Part shown: positions 1-6,030 of the stretch, one piece after another
Position numbering within the stretch: position 1 is the stretch's first letter
Layout of the letters: each line of letters opens with the position of its first letter
NCBI GenBank assembly: GCA_963754265.1
Contig: CAVWFB010000013.1
Span: 1 to 12,849 of the forward strand
Origin: AC-32 sp963754265
GTDB lineage: Bacteria; Actinomycetota; Thermoleophilia; Gaiellales; Gaiellaceae
Direction: 5' to 3'
Length of the DNA: 12,849 bases
Translations under genes and position numbers: made by a program
Notes under the pieces: model-generated
What the model was told of the DNA's origin: nothing
The model's input: only the letters and a program-made list of their open reading frames with translations
Databases searched by the model: none

Positions 1-1844
1 TACGGCTCGACGTCGAAGCTGAACATCATTCCGCTCTCGTGGTGCTCGGCGATGTGGCAGTGAGCCATCCACCGTCCTGGGTTCGTCACGTCGAGCAGGA
101 TGTCGACCGTCTCCCCGGTGCGCACCAGCACTGTGTCCTTCCAGACCAGGTTCGGCTCCACGACGTCGTCGCGCGCCAGGATCAGGAAACGGCCGGCGCC
201 GTGGACGTGGAACGGGTGCGGCATCGGGTGATCTGAATCCATCTCGTTCACCAGCCGCAGCTTCACCTGATCGCCGACGTGGAACGTCCAGTCGATCTGC
301 GCGTTCTCGGCACCGGTGTCGCGGTCGACCAGCTTCCAGCGCATGTTCGCCGGCGTCGTCTTCCGATTGACCTCGACCATGTCGTCTTCCCACTCGATGC
401 CCTGTGCGGTGTCGTGACCGTGCCCGGACTCGCCGTGCTGATCGTGGCCGTGCCCGTGATGACCGTGCTCGCCGTGATGCCCGTGGCCAGCGCCGCCCTG
501 CTCTTCGTGCGCGCTCGCGCCATGCCCGTGACCTTGGTGCCCGTGGCCGTGCTCTGCGCCAGCCGCGACCATGCTCTTGGGCAGAAGCTTCATGCCGCAC
601 GTCGCGCAGCGGTCAGGCTTGTCCCTCGTCACCTCGGGATGCATCGGGCAGACGTAGGTGGTCTCTTCTGCCGCCTGGGCGAGCAGCCTCATGCCGCACT
701 TGGGGCAGCTGCCGGGCTCCGCGCTCACCACCTCAGGGTGCATCGGGCAGACGTAGACGACCTCGACGCCCTCGGGCACGCCCATGTCCATCTCCGCGAC
801 GAACGAGAGCGTCTTGACGGGCGGCGCCTTCAGGTACGGCTCGATCCGGTCGCGTTGCTCAGCCATGTCGCGGGTTGTCCGCAGCTGCCCGAACTGGTCA
901 GCGAACGACTGCTCCGGGAGGTCGTCCGAGACGTTGATCGTCGCAAGCCGGTAGGCGCGCTCGGGCGTTCGGTGCTCGAGCGCGAGCTCGCCGGGATCGG
1001 AAAAGAGGACGTCGACGACGACACGCTCGGAGGGAGCGAGCAAAACCTCCTCGACCAGCTCCTCCCGTTCGTAGTGGCCTGCGTCGGCACCGACCAGCTT
1101 CATCTGTACGCCGGGCAGTGTGACGTTGAAGACGCGCGTGTTGGCGGTGTTCGTGAGGTAGAAGCGCACGACCTCGCCGCGCCTGGCCTCGAGCGAAAGG
1201 TCAGCTTCACCCGCAACGAGCATCACGTTGCCGAACCGGCCCATCGCCACGTGCGTCGTCTCCGACTCCCGAAATGCTGCGATCTGCCCTTCCTCGATCA
1301 GGATGTCGTCGAGCGTCACCAAGAGCTCGCGGTTGGCTGGCGGCCAGTAGTCGGCCTCGCTCGGGGTGACGAGGATGTTCCCGTAGAGGCCTAGCTCCTG
1401 GCCGTAGTCCTCCCGGATGTGCGGGTGGTACCAGAACGCGCCGGGGTCGGGCACGTGCACCTGGTAGGTGAAGCTCTCGCCGACCGGGACCGGCGCCTGT
1501 GTGTCGTGCGTGCCGTCGTAGCGGTTCTCGAGCCGTAAGCCATGCCAGTGCACGGTCGCTTCGATGTCGCCGTGGTTGGTGACCGGAATGGCGATCGTCG
1601 CGCCCTGCGGGACCTTCAGCGTCGGCCCCGGCACGGAGCCGTTGTAGGCGAGCATCCGCACAGTCGCGTCGCCGATCTTCTTCTTGACCGGGACGATCTC
1701 GAGCTTGAGCTCGTCTCCATCGGCGAGCTCGATCAGTTCGGTCTTGCCTGCTTCAGGCAGTCCTTCGGTCTCGCGCGGCAGTACGGCGACGTGGCCGTGG
1801 TGATGGGAGCCGTGATCGTGCTCATGAGACTCGTGGCCATGCAC
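1..1844 (-). CDS. Multicopper oxidase with inserted tandem heavy-metal-binding domains and His-rich linker (stop codon cut by window edge)
   Basis: Predicted copper-dependent oxidase coupling one-electron oxidation of a substrate (Cu(I), other metal or phenol; not determinable) to O2 reduction. The frame gives 614 residues and ends in 'ta' at base 1, so the stop is probably one base outside. GTG start at 1844 is chosen because AAAGGAG lies 6 nt upstream and CzcO stops 2 nt before. All copper ligands are visible: HWH (99-101) and HPH (140-142) in cupredoxin domain 1; HPFHVH (543-548) and HCH-x3-H-x4-M (595-606) in the last domain, so type 1 Cu has H543, C596, H601, M606 and the trinuclear centre is complete. 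Residues 364-421 hold two CPMHPEV...CxxCGM domains, followed by 17 His between 432 and 477. The N-terminus has 9 His in 18 residues and no signal peptide or twin-Arg motif. Family assignment is firm; substrate and location are not. Confidence 0.93.
   Translation of the reverse strand, partial: MHGHESHEHDHGSHHHGHVAVLPRETEGLPEAGKTELIELADGDELKLEIVPVKKKIGDATVRMLAYNGSVPGPTLKVPQGATIAIPVTNHGDIEATVHWHGLRLENRYDGTHDTQAPVPVGESFTYQVHVPDPGAFWYHPHIREDYGQELGLYGNILVTPSEADYWPPANRELLVTLDDILIEEGQIAAFRESETTHVAMGRFGNVMLVAGEADLSLEARRGEVVRFYLTNTANTRVFNVTLPGVQMKLVGADAGHYEREELVEEVLLAPSERVVVDVLFSDPGELALEHRTPERAYRLATINVSDDLPEQSFADQFGQLRTTRDMAEQRDRIEPYLKAPPVKTLSFVAEMDMGVPEGVEVVYVCPMHPEVVSAEPGSCPKCGMRLLAQAAEETTYVCPMHPEVTRDKPDRCATCGMKLLPKSMVAAGAEHGHGHQGHGHGASAHEEQGGAGHGHHGEHGHHGHGHDQHGESGHGHDTAQGIEWEDDMVEVNRKTTPANMRWKLVDRDTGAENAQIDWTFHVGDQVKLRLVNEMDSDHPMPHPFHVHGAGRFLILARDDVVEPNLVWKDTVLVRTGETVDILLDVTNPGRWMAHCHIAEHHESGMMFSFDVEP
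411..560 (-). other. His/Gly-rich low-complexity linker coding region in the multicopper oxidase
   Basis: Oxidase residues 429-478 contain 17 histidines, mostly as GH, HGH and HHG units, between the second HMBD-type domain and the final cupredoxin domain. Such segments commonly bind or buffer Cu, Ni or Zn. The coding DNA is correspondingly repetitive (cgtg/ccgtg-type units on the plus strand), which could promote length variation between strains. Confidence 0.8.
582..755 (-). repeat. Tandem ~99-nt repeat encoding two heavy-metal-binding domains (HMBD-type) in the multicopper oxidase
   Basis: Two copies of the pattern YVCPMHPEV-x7/8-C-x2-CGM-(R/K)-LL start at oxidase residues 364 and 397, a spacing of 33 residues (99 nt). 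The nucleotide stretch coding YVCPMHPEV is nearly identical in both copies (about 729-755 and 630-656). The rest has diverged: copy 1 has CPKCGM, copy 2 has CATCGM. The pattern is that of the small heavy-metal-binding domain known from copper P-type ATPases and CusB-type efflux proteins, so local duplication of a metal-binding unit is the simplest reading. Confidence 0.85.
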
Positions 1845-1846
1845 CG

Positions 1847-3004
1847 TTAGCTCCTTTCGCTCGAACGGGCTTCGCTGGTTGCGCCGGCCTCGACCGGTGT
1901 GCCTGCCTGTGCTGGTCTCTTCGATTGCCGGTACTCCGCGATCTTCTCAGCAATGAACTCGGCGTCGTCCTTGATGAAGCCGATCAGCGCCGAGCCACGC
2001 GTGTGCTGCCAGGTGAGGCCGAGGAAGTAGAGGCCGGACACCTCGGTGACGCCGCGGCGATGGCGTAGCTGACCGTCCTCGTCGAGGATCGGCAGCTTGA
2101 TCCAGGAGTAGTCGGATCGGTAGCCGGTCGCCCAGAGGACCGCGTCGACTTCGAGGTCACTCCCGTCTTCGAAGCGCACCCGCCGGCCCTCGGCGTCCAC
2201 GAGCCGTGGCTTGAGCTGGACGCCGTAGCGCTCGGTCATCTCGCGAGGGCTCGAGCCGATCAGCGTGTCGCGTGTGCTCAGCTTGCGACCAAGCCGTGAC
2301 TCGACCGTCTTGTTGAGGAGGCGCGTCTTGGTCAGCCACCAGAAGACGTCTCGCCCGAGCATGCGCTGGGGCAGCGGCTTCTGCTGCGACCCGATCGAGA
2401 GCACGACCTCGTGCGACGCCGAGAGTTCCTTCGCAATTTGAAAGCCGGTGTTGCCGCCGCCGGCCACGAGCACTGTCCCCTTTGGCACGTCACCCGGCTT
2501 GCGGTAGCCGACGGCACGGGTCTGGAAGAGATCGGCGGAGAGCTTCTCGCTGAGCTTCGGCACGTATGGAGTTTGGAACGGACCCGTCGCGACGACGACC
2601 TGGTCGGCGACGATTGTCCGTCCTCCGAGGGCAAGCCGGAACCGGCCGTCGTCGGCCTGGTCGAGTTGCTCGACCTGGCTGTTCAGCTCGATCGGCAACT
2701 CGAAGGTCTCGGCGTAGCGCTCGAGGTAAGCGATCACCTCGTCCCGGGTCGGGTAGCCGTCCGGGTCACCGGGAAACGGAAGGCCTGGGAGCGCGCTGTA
2801 GAGACGGGGGGTGAAGAGCGTTAGCGAGTCCCAGCGCTCGCGCCATGCCAGCGCAAGTTCGCTCGCCCGGTCGAGGATCACGAAGCGGCAACCCTGCTCT
2901 CTCAGGTAATAGCCGATGGCCAGTCCGGCCTGGCCGCCGCCGATGACTGCCACATCGAGGTGCTGCGCGCTGCCGTCGTTGGAATGGCTCGAATCCGAGT
3001 TCAC
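1847..3004 (-). CDS. CzcO-like FAD/NAD(P)-dependent flavoprotein oxidoreductase
   Basis: Predicted soluble flavoprotein of the Trk/FMO-like 'CzcO' group (385 residues, usual family length), expected to use FAD and NAD(P)H; its substrate is unknown. Visible are the FAD dinucleotide motif GGGQAG (22-27), the family-typical segment WDSLTLFTP...LPGLPFPG (58-79) with YPTRDEVIAYLERYA, the ATGPFQTPYVP strand (139-149), a second dinucleotide motif GGGNTG (182-187) for NAD(P), and ATGYRSDY near 294-301. The FMO-like 'HS' position before the second motif reads FQT here. GTG at 3004 is the only possible start: an in-frame stop lies at 3020-3022 and the next Met comes after the FAD motif; AAGGGAG is 3 nt upstream, a tight spacing. 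It is translationally coupled to the multicopper oxidase, and its last codons contain that gene's ribosome-binding site. In other genomes CzcO is associated with cation efflux, fitting a metal-related locus. Confidence 0.9.
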   Translation of the reverse strand: MNSDSSHSNDGSAQHLDVAVIGGGQAGLAIGYYLREQGCRFVILDRASELALAWRERWDSLTLFTPRLYSALPGLPFPGDPDGYPTRDEVIAYLERYAETFELPIELNSQVEQLDQADDGRFRLALGGRTIVADQVVVATGPFQTPYVPKLSEKLSADLFQTRAVGYRKPGDVPKGTVLVAGGGNTGFQIAKELSASHEVVLSIGSQQKPLPQRMLGRDVFWWLTKTRLLNKTVESRLGRKLSTRDTLIGSSPREMTERYGVQLKPRLVDAEGRRVRFEDGSDLEVDAVLWATGYRSDYSWIKLPILDEDGQLRHRRGVTEVSGLYFLGLTWQHTRGSALIGFIKDDAEFIAEKIAEYRQSKRPAQAGTPVEAGATSEARSSERS

Positions 3005-3062
3005 GCACTCCCTTGTGACTCAGGTCGCGTCTCGGCCGGGAATAAACGACTACGTTCTACCC
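3005..3062. promoter_or_regulatory. Divergent intergenic region between the czcO-like/copper oxidase operon and the YHS-cyclase gene
   Basis: Only 58 bp separate two divergent genes, so both promoters and any operator must lie here or inside the coding ends. On the plus strand TACGTT (3051-3056) fits a -10 hexamer (TAnnnT) and ends 6 nt before the GTG start at 3063. With no purine-rich ribosome-binding site between them, this is the geometry of a leaderless transcript. No good -35 is seen 16-18 bp upstream. I cannot pick a convincing -10 for the minus-strand operon and see no clear inverted repeat. Confidence 0.45.
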
Positions 3063-3722
3063 GTGTCAAGCGACGCTGAAGCCACCTTCTTGTTCGCGGA
3101 CATCGCGGGCTTCACGGCGCTCACGGAGGCGCATGGAGACGAGCAGGCCGTGCAGCTCGTGGAGGAGTTCGCGAATGCCGTTCAGGCGGAGCTTCCACGC
3201 ATCGATGGCGAGTACGTGAAGACGGTCGGCGACGCGCTCATGCTCCGAGTGCCCGATCCGGCCGATGCAGTTCGCCTCGGCTTGTGGATCACGCGCAATG
3301 CGATGAGCGGCCACCAGGCGCCATCGGTCCGCGTGGGCGGCAACTACGGCTCGGCTGTCGAGCGCAACGGGGACTACTTCGGGTCGACGATCAATGTCGC
3401 AGCGCGGGTCTCGGCGCTCGCCGCCGGTGGCGAGGTACTTGTCACCGGGCAGACGGCAGCGCTCGCGCCTGATCTCGAGGGCGTGCTCTACGAGTCTCGT
3501 GGGCGGCAAGTCCTACGCAACGTCGCTGAGCCGGTCGAGATTTTCGCCGTCGTTCGCGTGGACGAGAGTGCCGATCACCTGGCGATCGACCCCGTCTGCC
3601 AGATGGCGGTCGATCCAGAGCGCGCGGTCGGTCGCTTGCTGCTCGACGAGAAGGCGTACTACTTCTGTTCGCTTACTTGTGCGGCAGCCTTTGCCCAGCA
3701 CCCGGAGCGGTACGCGGAATAG
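3063..3722 (+). CDS. Class III adenylate/guanylate cyclase fused to a C-terminal YHS domain
   Basis: Predicted cytosolic cyclase (219 residues) making cAMP or cGMP as a dimer. The catalytic domain (about 8-165) has the key residues: metal-binding D13 in ADIAGFT and D57 in KTVGDA, substrate-specifying K53 and D104 (GDYFG), and transition-state N111 and R115 in INVAAR. K and D favour ATP, so adenylate cyclase is more likely. The C-terminal part (174-218) has the YHS pattern DPVCQM-x~18-YYFCS-x2-C...HPERY with C179, C202 and C206, a small metal-associated domain found in copper ATPases and metal-handling proteins. GTG at 3063 is chosen because homology begins within 10 codons and a -10-like TACGTT sits just upstream. 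An in-frame ATG at 2916 would overlap czcO by 89 nt and add unconserved sequence. It stands alone, divergent from the copper oxidase operon, suggesting metal or redox control of cyclic nucleotide synthesis (inference). Confidence 0.9.
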   Translation: MSSDAEATFLFADIAGFTALTEAHGDEQAVQLVEEFANAVQAELPRIDGEYVKTVGDALMLRVPDPADAVRLGLWITRNAMSGHQAPSVRVGGNYGSAVERNGDYFGSTINVAARVSALAAGGEVLVTGQTAALAPDLEGVLYESRGRQVLRNVAEPVEIFAVVRVDESADHLAIDPVCQMAVDPERAVGRLLLDEKAYYFCSLTCAAAFAQHPERYAE

Positions 3723-3837
3723 CTGCGGCACGCGAGACGCGGCACCCATCGGCGAGCACGGAAATCGGAGTCGAGCTCGGGCGGATGCAACTAGGCGGCG
3801 GCCGCCGCCGCTCTCGGCTGGGCGCAACTCGAGGGCC

Positions 3838-4404
3838 TTACGCGCGCGCGTGAACCTCTAGCAGGCGGCTCACTGCCGCAGCCGTGTCCACGATCTCGGC
3901 GAACTCGTCGCTCAGGCTCGCGAGGGCCGACTCGTGCACGGTCTCGGGGTCGAACTGCTGGCCGCCCGGCACCTCGCGCGCATGGGTCGCGGTCGCATCC
4001 GCGAGGAACCACACCTCGAAGCCGAGGTCCGAAGCCATGCGGGCCGTCGTCGAGCAGCAGTGATCGGTGGTCAGGCCGGCGACGACGACGGTATGCGCGT
4101 CGGCGGCCCGCAACCGTCGCTCGAGATCGGTGCCGACGAAGCCGTTGTTGACGGTCTTCTCGAGCACCGGCTCACCCTCGACGGGCATCGCCTCCGGCTT
4201 GAACTCGAAGCCTCTGTCGCGGAAGAGGCCGTCGGCCTCGACGCTTCGATGCCGAACGTGGAGCACCGGAGCTCCTGCCTCGCGCCAGGCAGCGAGCAAC
4301 TCGGCGACGCGGCTCTCAGCGTCGGTGTTGTTTCTCGGGCCCCAGCCGGGATCGTCGAATGCCCGCTGCACGTCGATCAGCAGCAGTGTCGGCTTCGCGG
4401 CCAC
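3838..4404 (-). CDS. Isochorismatase-family cysteine hydrolase
   Basis: 188-residue hydrolase of the isochorismatase/nicotinamidase superfamily, which cleaves amide or ether bonds through a Cys nucleophile. The triad is visible: D11 in LLLIDVQ, K83 in EKTVNNGFVGT, and C116 in GLTTDHCCSTTAR, where the following C117 replaces the usual Val. A typical cis-peptide environment and the C-terminal FLADATATHAR segment are present. Length matches the family. The GTG start at 4404 directly precedes the conserved first strand; the upstream GGTGGGGA is a modest ribosome-binding site. It is the third gene of the minus-strand creatininase-pdxH operon, 29 nt after pdxH. The substrate cannot be read from sequence: nicotinamidase, N-carbamoylsarcosine amidase-like or other amidase activity are all possible, and the neighbouring amidohydrolase hints at small-amide breakdown (inference). 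Confidence 0.9.
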   Translation of the reverse strand: MAAKPTLLLIDVQRAFDDPGWGPRNNTDAESRVAELLAAWREAGAPVLHVRHRSVEADGLFRDRGFEFKPEAMPVEGEPVLEKTVNNGFVGTDLERRLRAADAHTVVVAGLTTDHCCSTTARMASDLGFEVWFLADATATHAREVPGGQQFDPETVHESALASLSDEFAEIVDTAAAVSRLLEVHARA

Positions 4405-4433
4405 GTCCCCACCCTAGCGCCGCAACGCCGATC

Positions 4434-5012
4434 TCAGGGTGCGAGGCGCTCGGCTCGCCACGAACCGCCCTCGCGCGTGAACCTGATGCGATCGTGGAGA
4501 CGGTCGTCGCGATGCTGCCAGAGCTCGATCGCGTCGGGCTCGAGGAGGTAGCCGCCCCAGCGCTCGGGCCGCGGGACCTCGCCGCCGTGTTCCGCCAGCA
4601 GGCGCTCGGCCTCCGCCTCGAGGCTCTCGAGCGACGCGAGAGGCTCGCTTTGCCGAGAGGCCGCCGCAGCCGCGCGCGACCGCGCCGGTCGCGTGGCCCA
4701 GTACTCGTCCGACTCCTCGACCGGAAGCCGCCGCACGGTTCCCTCGACCCGCACCTGGCGCCCGAGCGCATTCCAGTACACGACGATCGCGGCGTGCGGG
4801 TTCTCCTCGAGCTCACGACCCTTGCGGCTCTCGTAGCCCGTGAAGAACGCAAAGCCCCGCTCGTCGGCGCCCTTCAGGAGCAGCATGCGGGCCGACGGGC
4901 GGCCCGACGCATCCGCCGTCGCGAGCGTCATCGCCTCCGGCAGCGGCACCGCGGCCGCGCGGGCTTCGGCGAGCCAGTCGTTGAACTGCCCGATTGGGTC
5001 GACGTCGTTCAT
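4434..5012 (-). CDS. pdxH: Pyridoxamine/pyridoxine 5'-phosphate oxidase
   Basis: FMN enzyme oxidising PNP or PMP to pyridoxal 5'-phosphate with O2, in vitamin B6 salvage or biosynthesis; cytoplasmic homodimer. The 192 residues follow the family closely: PEAMTLATADASGRPSARMLLLK (25-47), GFAFFTGYESRKG (53-65), RQVRVEG (85-91), RPxxS...SxQS (108-122), VPRPERWGGYLLEPDAIELWQ (146-166) and the C-terminal RLHDR...RLAP. FMN contacts R42 and K47, and the substrate-side R171, H173 and R175, are in place. It is shorter at the N-terminus than the 218-residue E. coli enzyme, as expected for a variable region. ATG at 5012 overlaps the creatininase stop as ATGA, so translation is coupled. The frame is open far upstream to 5348, but that extension lies entirely over the creatininase gene and is not family sequence. 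Confidence 0.95.
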   Translation of the reverse strand: MNDVDPIGQFNDWLAEARAAAVPLPEAMTLATADASGRPSARMLLLKGADERGFAFFTGYESRKGRELEENPHAAIVVYWNALGRQVRVEGTVRRLPVEESDEYWATRPARSRAAAAASRQSEPLASLESLEAEAERLLAEHGGEVPRPERWGGYLLEPDAIELWQHRDDRLHDRIRFTREGGSWRAERLAP

Positions 5013-5710
5013 CGCCAGCCGCCCGCGAGCAGCTCGCGCACCTCGGTCACGCCGGCCTCCCAGATCCGCTGCATCTCGTCGTCGGAGCGACGGTAGAGCC
5101 CGCCGAACGAGCCGTCGCCGATCAGCTCGCGCACCCCCTCCGGGCCGGCGACCCGATAGGAATCCTCGTCGAGCATCGGCTTCGCCTCGTCCGGAACCTC
5201 GACGTTCTCGAGCCGCGTCCACGGGAAGTTCTCGCCCCAGTTCGCGTGCGAGTACTCCGCGTCGATCGCGAGCGCCACCTCCAGCACTTTCGGCCCGTTC
5301 CACCAGTTGTGGAAGATCGCCTGCGCATCCGGGTGGGCGGCCGCCCACTCCCGGATGAGCCCGCTGACCGGCGCGTTCCCGCCGTGGGCGTTCACGACCA
5401 GAAAGCGCCGGAACCCCTGCTCATGGAGGGAGTCGAGCACGTCCCGCAGCACCGCGATCAGCGTCTCGAACCGCAGCGACGGGCTCCCCGGAAACGCTCC
5501 GAAAGCGGGCGTCAACCCGTATGGGAGCACCGGTAGCACCGGCACTCCGAGCGGCTCGGCCGCCTCGAGCGAGACCCGTTCTCCGAGGATGTTGTCCGTG
5601 CCGAGCGAGAGGTAGCCGTGCTGCTCCGTCGAGCCGAGAGGCAGGACGATCCGGTCGTCGCCCGTGAGGTACTCCTCCAGATGCATCCAGTTGAGCTCGT
5701 GGACATGCAC
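5009..5710 (-). CDS. Creatininase-family metal-dependent amidohydrolase
   Basis: 233-residue member of the creatininase family, which contains creatinine amidohydrolase, FAPy deformylase and the mycofactocin protease MftE. Metal-ligand motifs are E29 and H31 in GSTEQHG, D39 in GTDN, and H109 in NAHGGN; a late SHANWGENF segment (H155, E160) occupies the place where many members have HAGxxETS. The HGGN form, rather than HYEN, argues against a classical creatininase; mycofactocin genes are absent here, so MftE is not supported. The GTG start at 5710 has AGGCGG 6 nt upstream. It is the first gene of the creatininase-pdxH-hydrolase operon and lies divergent from the tRNA gene, 50 bp away. Substrate unknown; a cytoplasmic, divalent-metal-dependent amide hydrolase is expected. 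Confidence 0.9.
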   Translation of the reverse strand: MHVHELNWMHLEEYLTGDDRIVLPLGSTEQHGYLSLGTDNILGERVSLEAAEPLGVPVLPVLPYGLTPAFGAFPGSPSLRFETLIAVLRDVLDSLHEQGFRRFLVVNAHGGNAPVSGLIREWAAAHPDAQAIFHNWWNGPKVLEVALAIDAEYSHANWGENFPWTRLENVEVPDEAKPMLDEDSYRVAGPEGVRELIGDGSFGGLYRRSDDEMQRIWEAGVTEVRELLAGGWR

Positions 5711-5743
5711 AGGCGACCGCCTAAGATTCGAAAGGACGACTGC

Positions 5744-5749
5744 TACACT
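5744..5749 (+). promoter_or_regulatory. Candidate -10 element of the tRNA-rpmG-secE-nusG promoter
   Basis: TACACT matches the TAnnnT -10 pattern and ends 11 nt before the mature tRNA 5' end, which would leave a short leader for RNase P. No convincing -35 hexamer is seen 16-18 bp upstream (CTAAGA is a poor match), so the call rests on position and the -10 alone. Confidence 0.45.
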
Positions 5750-5760
5750 CAGCCGCGCGC

Positions 5761-5834
5761 GGCGGCGTAGCTCAGTTGGTTAGAGCAGCGGAATCATAAT
5801 CCGCGTGTCGGAGGTTCGAGTCCTCCCGCCGCTA
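5761..5834 (+). tRNA. tRNA with CAU anticodon, most likely elongator tRNA-Met
   Basis: A complete cloverleaf can be folded by hand. The acceptor stem is GGCGGCG with CGCCGCT (G1:U72 wobble), the D arm GCTC/GAGC, the anticodon stem GCGGA/TCCGC with loop ATCATAA and anticodon CAT at 5795-5797, the variable region GTGTC, and the T arm GGAGG-TTCGAGT-CCTCC. The discriminator is A5834 and CCA is not encoded. It is not the initiator: there is no C1:A72 mismatch and no GGG/CCC anticodon stem. The CAU anticodon also fits the lysidine-modified tRNA-Ile2, but the position just before rpmG is typical of elongator tRNA-Met in Actinomycetota. It lies 34 nt upstream of rpmG, so co-transcription is likely. 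Confidence 0.92.
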
Positions 5835-5868
5835 CCTCCTCGCGAACTCGAAGGACTGACGAACAGAC

Positions 5869-6030
5869 ATGGCAACCGGAGTCAGAGTTGGAATCACGCT
5901 CGCGTGCACCGAGTGCAAGCGGCGTAACTACCAGACGATGAAGTCGAAGCGGAACACGCCCGACCGCGTCGAATTCAGCAAGTACTGCCGCTGGTGCGGC
6001 AGGCACACGCCCCATCGGGAGACGAGGTAG
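5869..6030 (+). CDS. rpmG: 50S ribosomal protein L33
   Basis: 53-residue zinc-type L33, a small protein of the large ribosomal subunit near the E site. Two Cys pairs, CTEC (13-16) and CRWC (40-43), form the zinc ribbon, so this is the Cys-containing form and not the Cys-free type used under zinc limitation. Family sequences NYQTMKSKRNTPDRVEF and YCRWCGRHTPHRETR are intact, and the length is normal. ATG at 5869 has AAGGA 13 nt upstream, a rather long spacing. It is followed by secE, whose GTG shares the last base of the rpmG stop (TAGTG). It sits in the actinobacterial arrangement tRNA-rpmG-secE-nusG. Confidence 0.96.
   Translation: MATGVRVGITLACTECKRRNYQTMKSKRNTPDRVEFSKYCRWCGRHTPHRETR

Noticed and set aside
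279..1394. 371-codon plus-strand open frame across the copper oxidase
   Set aside because: It lies opposite the multicopper oxidase, whose full copper-ligand set and metal-binding motifs are on the minus strand; the plus frame shows only shadow composition.
2916..3062. Upstream in-frame ATG extension of the cyclase
   Set aside because: It would overlap the oxidoreductase by 89 nt and add sequence without cyclase homology; GTG 3063 with the adjacent -10-like box is better.
3794..3809. Perfect 16-bp GGC/GCC palindrome between the cyclase and the hydrolase gene
   Set aside because: There is no loop and no T tract on either strand, and it is of simple-repeat composition. It might help end the two convergent transcripts, but I cannot support a terminator.
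3843..4488. 13-nt sequence cgcgcgtgaacct occurring twice (near 3846 and 4476)
   Set aside because: Both copies lie in unrelated coding contexts (different genes) in a GC-rich background; no flanking structure suggests a functional repeat.
5013..5348. N-terminal extension of pdxH in the same frame
   Set aside because: This part lies wholly over the creatininase gene in another frame and is Arg/Gly/Ala-rich shadow; the pdxH family sequence starts at ATG 5012.
5009..5710. Assignment of the creatininase-family gene to mycofactocin maturation (mftE)
   Set aside because: No mycofactocin precursor or mftB/C/D genes are nearby, and the late motif differs.
5994..6029. ATG-initiated N-terminal extension of SecE inside rpmG
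   Set aside because: It would read through the L33 coding region; GTG 6030 has the better ribosome-binding site and the typical stop/start overlap.
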